Origin: Cyathus striatus
Lineage: Eukaryota; Basidiomycota; Agaricomycetes; Agaricales; Nidulariaceae
Assembly: GCA_025738555.1 (NCBI GenBank)
Contig: JAOVFP010000006.1
Coordinates: 2,542,001-2,606,000, forward strand
Reading direction: 5' to 3'
Length of the DNA: 64,000 nucleotides
In this document: one piece after another, positions 46,671-56,374 of the stretch
How positions within the stretch are numbered: the first letter of the stretch is position 1
Layout: each line of letters starts with the position of its first letter
The notes under the pieces: generated by a model
Databases searched by the model: none
What the model saw: the letters and a program-made list of their open reading frames with translations, nothing else
Told to the model about the DNA's origin: nothing
Made by a program: the position numbers and the translations under genes

Positions 46671-46793
46671 CCATAAGTGTCAGCCAATTTGATCACAAAT
46701 TGCTCAGGAAATTGGAGTGCTAGTGATCCTAAATATCCACCAAGGAAAAGAGTGCCATTTTTATAAGGCATATTCAGTAAATGTAATGGAGTG

Positions 46794-47340
46794 GTGATCA
46801 TTGGCACTCATTTATATATTGTTATTGATTACTAGGGGGTTATATTAGTATAGTATGAGGGCACTCAAAAGTGATCATTTTAAGAATATTAGGAGGTGAT
46901 CATTGGCACTCATTTATGTATTGTTGCTGATTACTAGGGAACTATATTAGTATAATATGGGGGCACTCAAAAGTGATCATTTTAAGAGTATTAGAAGGTG
47001 ATCATTGGCACTCATTTATGTATTGTTGCTGATTACTAGGGAATTATATTAGTATAGTATGGGGGCACTCAAAAGTGATCATTTTAAGAATATTAGGAGG
47101 TGATCATTGGCACTCATTTATGTATTGTTGCTGATTACTAGGGAACTATATTAGTATAGTATGGGGGCACTCAAAAGTGATCATTTTAAGAATATTAGGA
47201 GGTGGTCATTGGCACTCATTTATGTATTGTTGCTGATTACTAAGGGATAATATTAGCATAGAATGGAGGCACTCAAAAGTGATCATTTAATAAATATTAG
47301 AAGGTGATCATTGGCACTCATTTGCTTATTGCTATTACTG
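46794..47340. repeat. 102-bp tandem repeat, five to six copies
   Basis: The phrase 'ggtgatcattggcactcatt' recurs near 46,794, 46,896, 46,999, 47,100, 47,202 and 47,304. Each unit also contains 'tgctgattactaggga', 'tatattagtatagta' and 'gggcactcaaaagtgatcat'. Copies are very similar to each other, indicating recent amplification. Confidence 0.9.
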
Positions 47341-47369
47341 ATTACTTACTAGTGGATGTGTCACACATA

Positions 47370-47720
47370 TTCTCGCATGTCACATGTGTCACGCATATTC
47401 CCGCGCTTCATGCATATTCCCGCGCTTCACATATATTCCCGCGCTTCATGCATATTCCCGCGCATTACGCATATTCTCGCGCTTCGCATATATTCCCGCG
47501 CTTCATGCATATTCCCGCGCATCACATGTGTCACATTCATCACACATATTCTCGCGCGTCATATGTATCACGCATATTCCCGCGCATCACGCATATTCCC
47601 GTGCATCACACATATTCCCGTGCATCAATTTGTCACATTCCTCCTGCGCATCACATTGAATCACACATATTCCCACGCGTCACATTCATCACACAATTCC
47701 CGCGTGTCATGTCTGTCACA
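47370..47720. repeat. 19-bp CpG-rich repeat, CATATTCCCGCGCTTCATG type
   Basis: About ten tandem copies of a 19-bp unit from 47,390 to 47,520, continuing more loosely (with tcacacat inserts) to 47,720. Almost every unit keeps CGCG. This is unusual because the flanking tens of kilobases are CpG-poor. Confidence 0.85.
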
Positions 47721-48285
47721 ATTCTCCCACATGTCACCTTTGTCACATTTTTCATGCCATCTGTTTGTCACACTTTTCATACTTGTCACAGCACATTTGT
47801 CATACTTTGTATGTGCATCACACATCACATGTGTCATATCTGTTTCTTGTGATTTGCACATGCATCATGTTTGTCACATCTTTGAGGCATCCATCATGCT
47901 TTTCACACACATCATATGTGTTACTTATGTCACATCTTTGTGGTGTGTCATACATTTCAAGCACATCATGCTTGCATGTGTATCATAATTGTGACATGTT
48001 GATGAAGTTCCAACAGGTCTATAATGAAATGTTTCCATACCTTTCATATCCAAGGAATCAGAGCACCCAGTGGATGCCACATTTAACCCCTAGTTCATTA
48101 CTTAGTAATGTAATTCAGCCTCTTGCATTGACAAGTCAGTCATTGATTCAGACCCTGTCAATGACAATACTGCATATGACTATGGAGCAATGATAGTAAG
48201 TTTCTCTTAGGCAGGAAAGGAGAAAAGACAAAGTGAGCTTTCAGAAAAGAGAACAAGGGGAAAAGAAGGTGATAATGTAGTTGAT

Positions 48286-48720
48286 GCATGAGTGTGGTAT
48301 TACTATTCATGCTCACAAGTATTACACTCACGCTCAATGTCCTTTAACTTGAGCATGAGCGTGAGTGTGATTGGTATTCTTACTCATGCTCACAAATATT
48401 ACACTTGCATTCAACTTGAGTGTGAGTATAATTGGTATTCCTATTCATGCTCACAAGTATTACACTCACACTCAATGTCCTTTAACTTGAGTGTGAGCAT
48501 GATTGGTATTCTTACTCATGCTCACACATATTACACTTGCATTCAACTTGAGCATGAGTATAATTGGTATTCCTATTCACACTCACAAGTATTACACTTA
48601 TGCTCAATGTCCTTTAACTTGAGCATGAGTGTGGTATTCCTATTCACACTCACAAGTATTACACTCATGCTCAATGTCTGAGTGTGATTGGTATTCCTAT
48701 TCATGCTCACAAATATTACA
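48286..48720. repeat. Resumption of the 132-bp satellite of element E
   Basis: Same subunits and orientation as 44,930-46,670 (ggtattcttactcatgctca, caatgtcctttaacttgagc). The remainder to 49,281 consists of looser 'gagcatgaa' and 'cttgagcgtga' units leading into the right terminal repeat. Confidence 0.85.
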
Positions 48721-49290
48721 CTTGCAACTTACTTTTCCTCCCACATGTAAGTGAAGCCAAAATATAAATGTAATATATAATTTTTTTGTGAGCATGAAGT
48801 AAAGACCTTGAGCGTGAGTTGACAGACCTTGAGTGTGAGTTGATGATCTTGAGCATGAAAACTTAGACCCTGTGCATGAATGTATGGACCCTGTGCATGA
48901 GATGTTGACCCTGAGCGTGAAGTAAAATCTTGAGTGTGATGTGTGCATGCACGCTCAATCCACACTCACACCTTGAGCGTGAACATGAGCATGCATGCAC
49001 ATGTTTGAGCATGAAGTATAAATATTATTCTTCAAGATTTGACTTCATATCTTGATTAGAAACATCACTCACATTCACAATATGACACAGCCATACAACA
49101 CTAGTATGTACATTTGATTTACACTCTTTTTGACCCACAAATAGGCCATTTAGAACTAAAATAAATACCTTGAGTGTGACATGCTCAATCACGCTCACTT
49201 TTGTGCATGAAAATTTGGCCTTGAGCGTGGCACGCTCAATCATGCTCACTTTTGTGCGTGCCCGGAATTTTCTATGTGCCCATTTAATCT

Positions 49291-51589
49291 GATCATCTTT
49301 GACCATAGAATGTCCAAAGTGGGTTCTTCTGACACTACATGTCCATGGAAGAGAGGTCAGATCTGACTTATCATCACACAGTTCTTTGCATATTAAAAAT
49401 CATATATACAGATCAAGCAGAGAAGAGATCATGGAACTTAATCAGTATGAGGTTGGGAAATAACATCCACTGAAAGCTTAAATAATAATCTAGAAATGAA
49501 TTGAACTTTTAAATGTGTTACAAATTCAATTCAATTTAATATTACTCAATGTGAGGTTTGAATGGAGCAGTAAGCTACTGGTTTAGGAGTTGTGTCTATA
49601 ATTCGGATCTCCTAGTAGCAAAAAGTCCAAGGACTCCAAATCTACAGGTGGAACATGGTGAGGACTGCAGAGCACTCTGAAAGTAGAGTATTATGGGAAA
49701 CAGCACCAACAACTGCACATGAAGGAAGCCTCATATCAATTCTGATTCCTGAATCAAAAAGATCTCATCTCATCATGTGAATGACACCTACTAGGAACAC
49801 CCACAAGTATAAAGCACCTATAAGTTTCGACCACACAATCGCCAGTCTTCTCAGCATCGATTAACACATCAACCAGGCAGTGCATGTGTTATGGGAACTT
49901 GTCCAGCTGGTCTGATAAAAAAACAACATTCTGCCATTCTGCATTATAAACTCACAAGGGTTCATTCCGAATTCGCATGGCTCAAAATGAAATCTGGATA
50001 GCTGTAATCAACTTTACAGACTTTTACTTCATACACTCAAGACCCCTGTATCATTCATCTCAATTTCCTTCATCTCCTCATCAGGAAAAAAAGACAATGG
50101 AATATAGTAGTATGTAGTCCATATAGCAGCCATAACCACCATGGGAAAGTCCCTGTTTGATAGCACTGTATAGCTCTCACTTAGCTTGTGGTAGCCTGTG
50201 ATAGCTTGACGTAGCATCATGTGATCACCATGTAGTACGCTGTAGCAGTAAGTGAATGCAATATACGCAATGAAAGTAACCAATCTATCTGAACTACATA
50301 GTGTATGTAGGCTTTATACTTAAAAGACCATTACAACAATTACTATTCCCTATATGCATCCACTTCTTTTGCTTTGATTGAACCAATTATCACAAATATA
50401 CATAGAATAAAAGCATATATAATATATTAGACTACGACAAACTAGTAATGCCTACAACAAAATGACAAAACGACGCTCCCAAGTTCAATACCCAACCCCC
50501 AATCCCAGACAGCCCTCAGATCCTTCTGCTCCCTACGTACTGCAAAAAGCACAGCATGGTCTCATCAAATCATATGAGATATCCATCTCCGGAACATTCT
50601 ACAACTATACCAGGTAGCAAATATTAGTCACACAATCAAGCACAACAGCGCAAGGCACTCACCACAAACTCCCAAGCAACCCCCAGCCCACATATCACCA
50701 ACACACTCCAAGCATACAAGACACACATCCTGAGACCACAAACCCCCAAGCGACCTCCAGCCAACACAACACCGACACCCTCCAAGCACGCAAGACACAT
50801 ATCCCAAGACCACACAACTACACTAGGCAAAAAACGTTAGTCACACAACCGAGCACAACAACACAACAGACACACCATAAACCTGAGTGACCCCCAGCCC
50901 ACGAGCACAAGCAGATTTCACCACTGTTGGTGGGAGGTAAGAGGAAGTAAGAGTAAGGAAGAAAGGGACATGCACGAAAAAATCTTCAAGCAAACCCGGA
51001 GCGGAGATTCATTGTATCACATGATTAATATGTAAGCGATTGGCTGGAAACATCAACCGGCAAGCGCATGCGCAGCCGAGCACACCGCCGCACGCCCACC
51101 CAGCCCCCTCTTCATTTCCTCCTCCCGCTCATCATAGTCACATTAATCATGTTGATTTTAGTCACAAAATTCTCCATTTCATGTTACATTACTCAGTGCG
51201 GTATATATTATAAGTTAGAATAGGTAATCATCAAGGGATTCAAAGATGTAATATGTAAATTAGGCCTGTTCATATTGAAATCATCAAATAATAGTACTTC
51301 TGCATCATTACAAACATGATATATGGCATTAGAGAAAAAGAATTTAAGGAACTTATATAGTTTACATTATACCACATATAATGTACAAAGGTATATGTAG
51401 TTGGTTGTCTAATGTATATGAATCTATACCTCCTTCACTCTTTCATCTGTAGCCTATAATGTTCTACGAAGCAGTTCAGTGCCAGTATATTGCGCAACGC
51501 ATCATAAACTGCTGTTATGCAGTGCTATGCCGCCTATACAGAGCTGTGTGGCTTGGCGGATGATCGACATCGGCTACCAAGCTTGGCGC
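49291..51589. other. Intergenic transition from repeat block to gene-rich sequence
   Basis: No recognised gene. A minus-strand open frame at 50,029-50,283 (84 codons, hydrophobic N-terminal half) has no motif I know. Near 50,640-50,880 a roughly 76-bp unit (cccaagcaacccccagccca, ctccaagcatacaagacaca) occurs about twice, with the flanking 'ttagtcacacaa' text also duplicated. CpG frequency rises sharply after about 50,450 and peaks at 51,030-51,110. Confidence 0.5.
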
Positions 51590-52774
51590 TTAGTTTGGTA
51601 GCCGGACCGGTATTTCCTGATGCTCCTCTTCATCAACTTCATCAACTACAGTAGTAGAAGCTAACATCCGCTTATTTATCTTTTTGAGTTCCCTACGGGT
51701 CAGTTTCTTGGGCAATTTACTTTGCGTCTGCTGCTGTGATTTCAGACGAGATGTGGTATCACGTTTCCACGCTCTTCCTTGCGCAACACGGTAGATAATC
51801 AACAGCGATGCAACAATCTGTCAAGTATCAACATTTCGTGTTATTAATAAAGACGAAAAAATAACAATCACCTGAATCTCTGAAAGTGCCTGTAACATGA
51901 TATTCGCGAATGCACTCTTCAGACCAAACGGAATAAGAAACATGAGAGAAAATACGGCGTAAATTCCAGCGGACTCGATGAACATAGTTGTAACGCCCAA
52001 ATATGTCGCACCATGTCCTGCTCCTAACGAGTTGAGAAGCCTTTGACGGCATAGAATGAGTCTTGCAATGATCATGAGAGTGATGAAGATATTAAGACTA
52101 AGTGAGACGGTTGCATATAGCAAAGTGTAATTGATGCGATTGTTTGCCCAGAGTGACCCCAGCGGTTCGCCGACTTGAACGAGATAAAGGATTCCCAAGA
52201 CTGCACCCGTAAGTCAACATGATCTTCAATCATATGACGTCACGTACCATATGATGCTATTAGTAGCATACACGGTAACGCCATATACAACCAAACGGGT
52301 AGACTGGAACTTCGATAGATAACAAAGCAGCGCCAAACCTACATCATACCGTCAGACATTCCACCATCACACAGCATAAAAATATCAACACACCAACAAC
52401 GAATCAGCACACCAATTCGCCAACGTATAACATGTATTTCCAAATTCCGAAATCGGGATCCAATACATGTCCGACTCGTATGCAGAAGGACCACCAGGAT
52501 ACTCTCTATCATCAATGAACGACTGCTGCGTAACTTCCGCCAGGGACCCGATAAAAGACGTCCCCAAGACAAACATGATGCATATATATGCAACAAGTGC
52601 GGTGCGATCCCTGCGATCCTTTGTAATCTGTGCATGGCTTCTGACGAGCAAGTTGAAGCAGAGGACAAAGAGCGTAAATACCATTCCGTATGCTACCGAG
52701 CTGATTATTGCACCTTGCAACCAGGTGCGCTCGACGAATAGTGTCTGTCTGGATTCAGTGGGTGAATACAACAT
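51590..52774 (-). CDS. Seven-helix integral membrane protein, 342 aa, orphan basidiomycete family
   Basis: Four exons: 52394-52774, 52248-52338, 51872-52200, 51590-51817 (1029 nt, exact frame). ATG at 52,774 has a purine-rich context. Seven hydrophobic segments are visible: LQGAIISSVAYGMVFTLFVL, TALVAYICIMFVLGTSF, FGNTCYTLANWCADSLLV, the exon 2 segment (RLVVYGVTVYATNSII), YATVSLSLNIFITLMII, IESAGIYAVFSLMFLIPFG, and IMLQALSEIQIVASLLII. The N-terminus is short and the C-terminal tail is basic, then acidic (KLPKKLTRRELKKINKR, VDEVDEEEHQE). The opening 'ERTWLQGAI' resembles a large family of uncharacterised mushroom membrane proteins with receptor-like topology; no ligand or partner is known. Divergently transcribed from the hydrolase gene. 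Confidence 0.8.
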
Positions 52775-53001
52775 GGTGGTGTGGGTGAAGGATCGAGTTG
52801 TGGGTCTTTCTAATATCCATCATGGTCAATGTAGGCGTCGTGTCGTATGGCTAAGAATAAACGTTCTTCTTATTTGTTGAACAGTGAACTTGCGTTCTTG
52901 CGCCTACATTGCCCACATGGTTGTTCGGCATCATACGGAGTCTGGCTGGGTATTTGAGTAAGATGCTTGACCCCCATCGACTTTTTATCCCTATCGCACA
53001 A
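52775..53001. promoter_or_regulatory. Shared divergent promoter region with an 11-bp inverted repeat
   Basis: Only 227 bp separate the start codons of the 7TM gene (minus) and the hydrolase gene (plus). CAATGTAGGCG at 52,827-52,837 and its exact inverse CGCCTACATTG at 52,901-52,911 frame the middle of the interval. They could be a palindromic factor site pair; no known motif is recognised. Confidence 0.4.
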
Positions 53002-53950
53002 ATGACCCAGTCTACAGGATCCGTCGACTTTACAGTCAACAATGAAACGTACCAAACATGGTACAAAATCATCGGCGACCTCAACTCCGGTGGCCGTCCT
53101 CTAATAATACTACACGGCGGCCCAGGAATGACGCACGACTACCTCCTCCCCAATGCAGATCTGCACACATCCCTCGGTGTACCGATCATCTTCTATGATC
53201 AAGTCGGGAATGGGAAGTCTACGCATGTATTGGATAAACCCAAGGAATTCTGGACAGTCAAGTTGTTCATGGACGACTTGGATAATTTGTTGGCTAAGCT
53301 ATGTGTAGGGGAATTTGATTTGTTGGGACACTCGTGGGGCGGTGTGCTTGCGATCAATTTCGCTATTGAGCGCCAACCGAAGGGGTTGAAGAAGATTGTA
53401 TTAGTTGGTACTCCCGCTTCCATGGAGCTGTGGGTGAAGAGCGCGAGAGGGCTGTTGGAAAAGTTTCCTAAGGATTTCGTGGACATGATGAAGAGGCACG
53501 AGGAGGAGGGTACGACGGGCGATAAAGAATATCAAGCTGGCATGTGAGAGTTTTACGGGAAACATGTTATCACGCTCCCCCAACCACTTCCAAAGGAAAC
53601 AAACGTCTCTGTCGAAGCTCTCGAGAAGAATGGAACTGTTTACGAAACCATGTACGTTTCATCCTTCTTCTCAGTGCATTCGCTTATAAAAGGATAGGTA
53701 GGGCCCATCAGAATTCTTCGCTACGGGAATACTCAAGCACTGGAATATAATTGACCAACTGGAAAAGACAAAGTATCCTGTGTTCATTACGAACGGGGTG
53801 CAAGATGAATGCCAGGACCTTTGTGTTCTCCCGCTGTTTGAGAAGATTCCGAAGGTGAAGTGGTATCAGTTTGCGAATAGCACGCATATGCCTTTTTGGG
53901 AGGAACGGGAGAGGTATATCAAGGTTGTTGCTGGATTTTTGGGGAAGTAG
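53002..53950 (+). CDS. Prolyl aminopeptidase-like alpha/beta hydrolase (S33 family), with in-frame TGA
   Basis: Start chosen at ATG 53,002 (MTQSTGSVDFTVNNETYQTW); an in-frame ATG at 52,963 is possible. Exon 1 runs to 53,655 and exon 2 from 53,702 to 53,950, intron with GT-AG, giving 301 codons, the usual size of the family. Seen: oxyanion motif HGGPGMTHDYLL, nucleophile elbow GHSWGG, Asp in 'ITNGVQDE' and His in 'ANSTHMPFWEE', so the Ser-Asp-His triad is complete. The enzyme family releases N-terminal proline from peptides. TGA at 53,545-53,547 interrupts the otherwise homologous run 'YQAGM-stop-EFYGKHVITLP'. It is either a real nonsense change (perhaps CGA to TGA) or a sequence error. If real, the protein loses Asp and His and is inactive. 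Confidence 0.8.
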
Positions 53951-54192
53951 AGTATTGTTAAATCGAGTATATCGAAGGGAGATGAGAATGTGATATTAAA
54001 CGAGGCCGCACCACTGATTCAGAACTTCATTCATCATTTCGGACTAGCTTGAGCTTGAGATATAACGACTCTGAAATTCAACACAACCTCAAAAAACCAT
54101 AAATAAAAATACAACAATTCAGATACAAACTTCAAAAAAGAACCGTACTTTTACAATCGTCCCCTCTCCTCCTGAGCCCAGCCGCCTTCAAG

Positions 54193-55604
54193 TTAAACGA
54201 GGTACCGCCTAACAACACCATCGTCCCCAGTACACCACACCTCCTCTCTACCACTCACCACCCTCCTTACCACATGTCGAACAGGATCACAATCTGTGCC
54301 TACCAATTCTCCTTTCACACCAGCAGAAGGAGCGAGAGTGGCGATGTACGGCAACCCGTCGGCCGTTGAAATCCCCAGTCCCCCCTCGTCCCCAGAATCA
54401 GGAAAGACAAAATCTAACCCAGTAATACCCCCCTCGGACCGATAAAACGACGTAAGAGGCGAAGAAAGGGATCGAGAATCGTATATCGTCACCAGCCCTC
54501 TCTCGGTGCCCGTTCCTACCAAATTGCGACTATGCGAGTACACGATGGAAGAGATCCCCACTCCGGATGGAGGGGATGTGTATATGGGCATTTTGGAAGC
54601 CAGATCGATGAGGTTGAATGAACCGTTTTGTGTGCCTGTATATACCACCGTGGAATTTACTTCTTCCACTTCTCTTGGATCGGCTGGGGTTTCGGGAGAA
54701 GAAGAGAAAGGGGAGGTGTTTTTGTCGGTGCTGGAGCATAATATCCCAGCCGAACAAAGTATACTTCCAATCACACTCTTGGAAGGGACATCCCATAACT
54801 TAACACTCCCATCAAGCGAAGTTGAAATCACGTTCCTTCCAACGCCAATAACACCTAACGAAGTAACAGAGCGCGTATGTGCACGCATGGTCTGCACCGG
54901 GTCTATTTTCCCTTGGGTGGAAGGGAGATCTGCGGGAAGGATGGATAGTGAAAAGTCCCCGCCTGCGCTTAGTAATACGCGGGACGAAGGGAAGAATTTG
55001 AGGTGTGTGAGGGTGCTTTTGTGTGGGCTTGAGTGGGTGCTTTGGGGTGTTATTTGTGTTGAGGTTGGGTATTTTGTTGATGTATTGGAAGGGGGTGTAA
55101 CTGGGGAAAGGAGAAGTGTTCCGTCTAGATAACCTGTTGCGAAGCGTGTGCTGTCGGGGGATATGTCAAATGCTGTTATTCGTTTTGGCTTGGTTTTGTT
55201 AGTGGGCGTTGAGAAGAAGGGGAGGGGGAGGATGTACCTTAGAAGATTGATGATACTCTTGTACAGGCGTATAGATGCGCGTAGGTGGGATATTCAACGA
55301 CGCACAGCCCACTTCATACTATCATCGGCATCTTATCAGTTCCAACACATCAAAGGAAGAATGTACATACCCCAGTACCAACCCTCTTAATACTCGAGCT
55401 ACCCTCAACACTACTCAAATTAACCCTCTCTCGATCGACCTCGTCCAATTCCGCGAGAACCTTGGCGTGCTCCGAGGGAAGAGTTGGCGCATAACATGAG
55501 ACCCAGAACTTTTCACTTGGAATGATGCCGTTGTATACTTCGTTCAAGACGGTGAGGAACGTCGGTTGGATGGTTATTGTAGGCAGGGGGAGGGGAGACG
55601 TCAT
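54193..55604 (-). CDS. WD40 protein resembling proteasomal ATPase-associated factor 1 / Rpn14
   Basis: Three exons: 55371-55604, 55238-55318, 54193-55188, joining to 436 codons with all junctions in phase 0. The N-terminal 100 residues lack WD motifs, as in PAAF1/Rpn14. WD-type units follow: 'RITAFDISPDSTRFATGYLD', 'HLKFFPSSRVLLSAGGD' with 'SLSILP', 'AHTRSVTSLGVIGVGRN' with 'SLDGSVKLWDV', 'VVYTGTQNGSFNLIDL', 'SIVYSHSRNLVGTGTERG' with 'TIYDSRS', and the last 'EVWCTGDDGVVRRYLV'. Length is close to yeast Rpn14 (about 417) and human PAAF1 (about 392). In those organisms the protein is a chaperone that binds 19S ATPase subunits during proteasome assembly. The assignment within WD40 proteins rests on overall layout, so another WD40 family is possible. 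Confidence 0.75.
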
Positions 55605-56374
55605 TGTGCGTGAGCTCGATGCCTACGACAACAGCGACGACGACGATGGAGGTAGATTAGAATTGTATGGCATTGTTTGAATCTAAAGGCTCCGGCGATA
55701 TCCTCCGACATCGAAAACGTGTTACGCGTATGATTTTAAATTTCCGCATCACAGGGACTCGAAGGTGATCATCATCCCGGCTCCAGTGTCGTAGGCATCT
55801 AACATCCATTCGTACAGCCCATTAACAGCCTCGAGAAACGATCTGCGGGGAATATCAATGCGATGCAGAGCCTCAGATGATTGTCATGTCTCCCGACTCT
55901 TTCGTTTGTCGAACTAATCGTCAAACATATGTGGCACTGGATCAGATCACATTTGTTGGGAATGTCTTCATTTCTCGGTTGGTTGTGTCCGGATGTCACA
56001 TTTGTTTCAAGTGTTGCTTTGTAGACCTTTTATGTCGTCAGCACTACTATCTATCACCTCCAATTACTACAAGCTACGAAACATCCAGTTGATCAACATC
56101 TTCTTGGTCTAGATTTTACAGCTATCCGAGTAACAAGACAGCGGCTACTAGTGTCCTAGTGTGGGAATGGGAGGGCACATACGTATCTCGGATTCGGAAC
56201 GACAAATCCGGCGAAGCGAGTGGGCATGAAGCGGTCACGGTAACCAAGGCAAGGCCCCTTGCGCCTAACCAATCCGTCTCATCACCACCACCCTCCACCT
56301 TCATATAGTATATACATCAACGTCAATCTAACCTCCTTCTCCATCCCACCCCCTTCTCCCACCACATCAAGACA
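55605..56374. promoter_or_regulatory. Divergent intergenic region between the WD40 and MAP kinase kinase genes
   Basis: 770 bp without a recognised gene, rich in CpG. A TATA-like 'tatagtatatac' lies about 70 bp upstream of the kinase ATG, followed by a pyrimidine-rich tract (cctccttctccatccc), a common start-region pattern in basidiomycetes. Confidence 0.4.

Larger units (their letters stand above)
46677..48285. mobile_element. Probable insertion within element E, beginning with a KDZ-like terminus
   Basis: Satellite of element E stops at about 46,670 and resumes at about 48,286. The intervening 1.6 kb begins GTGTCAGCCAATTTGATCAC, related to the inverted TGGCTAACAC terminus. It then carries a 102-bp tandem repeat, a 19-bp CpG-rich repeat and TGTCACA-rich sequence to 48,000. 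The last 280 bp are unique and show no recognised gene. The right terminus is not identified, so the insertion is inferred. Confidence 0.5.
44138..49281. mobile_element. 5.1-kb Mutator-like TIR element with satellite interior and 9-bp target duplication (element E)
   Basis: The left end is GGGCAGCAAGAAAATTCC, followed by GGGCACGCACAAAAGTGAGC. The right end, reversed, is GGGCACATAGAAAATTCC followed by the same continuation. ATTTAATCT occurs exactly at 44,129-44,137 and 49,282-49,290, a perfect 9-bp duplication typical of Mutator-like elements. The interior is mostly satellite DNA rich in GAGCATGAG and its inverse, with no transposase, so the element is non-autonomous. A further block (46,677-48,285) with unrelated repeats appears to have inserted into it. 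Confidence 0.85.

Noticed and set aside
50029..50283. 84-codon minus-strand frame with hydrophobic segment
   Set aside because: No family recognised and no upstream exon could be joined with confidence.
53544..53549. Intron donor GTGAGA that might remove the TGA in the hydrolase gene
   Set aside because: Homologous coding sequence resumes immediately after the TGA, so no intron can start there without deleting conserved residues.
54506..55132. 208-codon open frame antisense to the WD40 gene
   Set aside because: The minus strand shows WD motifs and three in-phase exons; the plus-strand frame has no motif.
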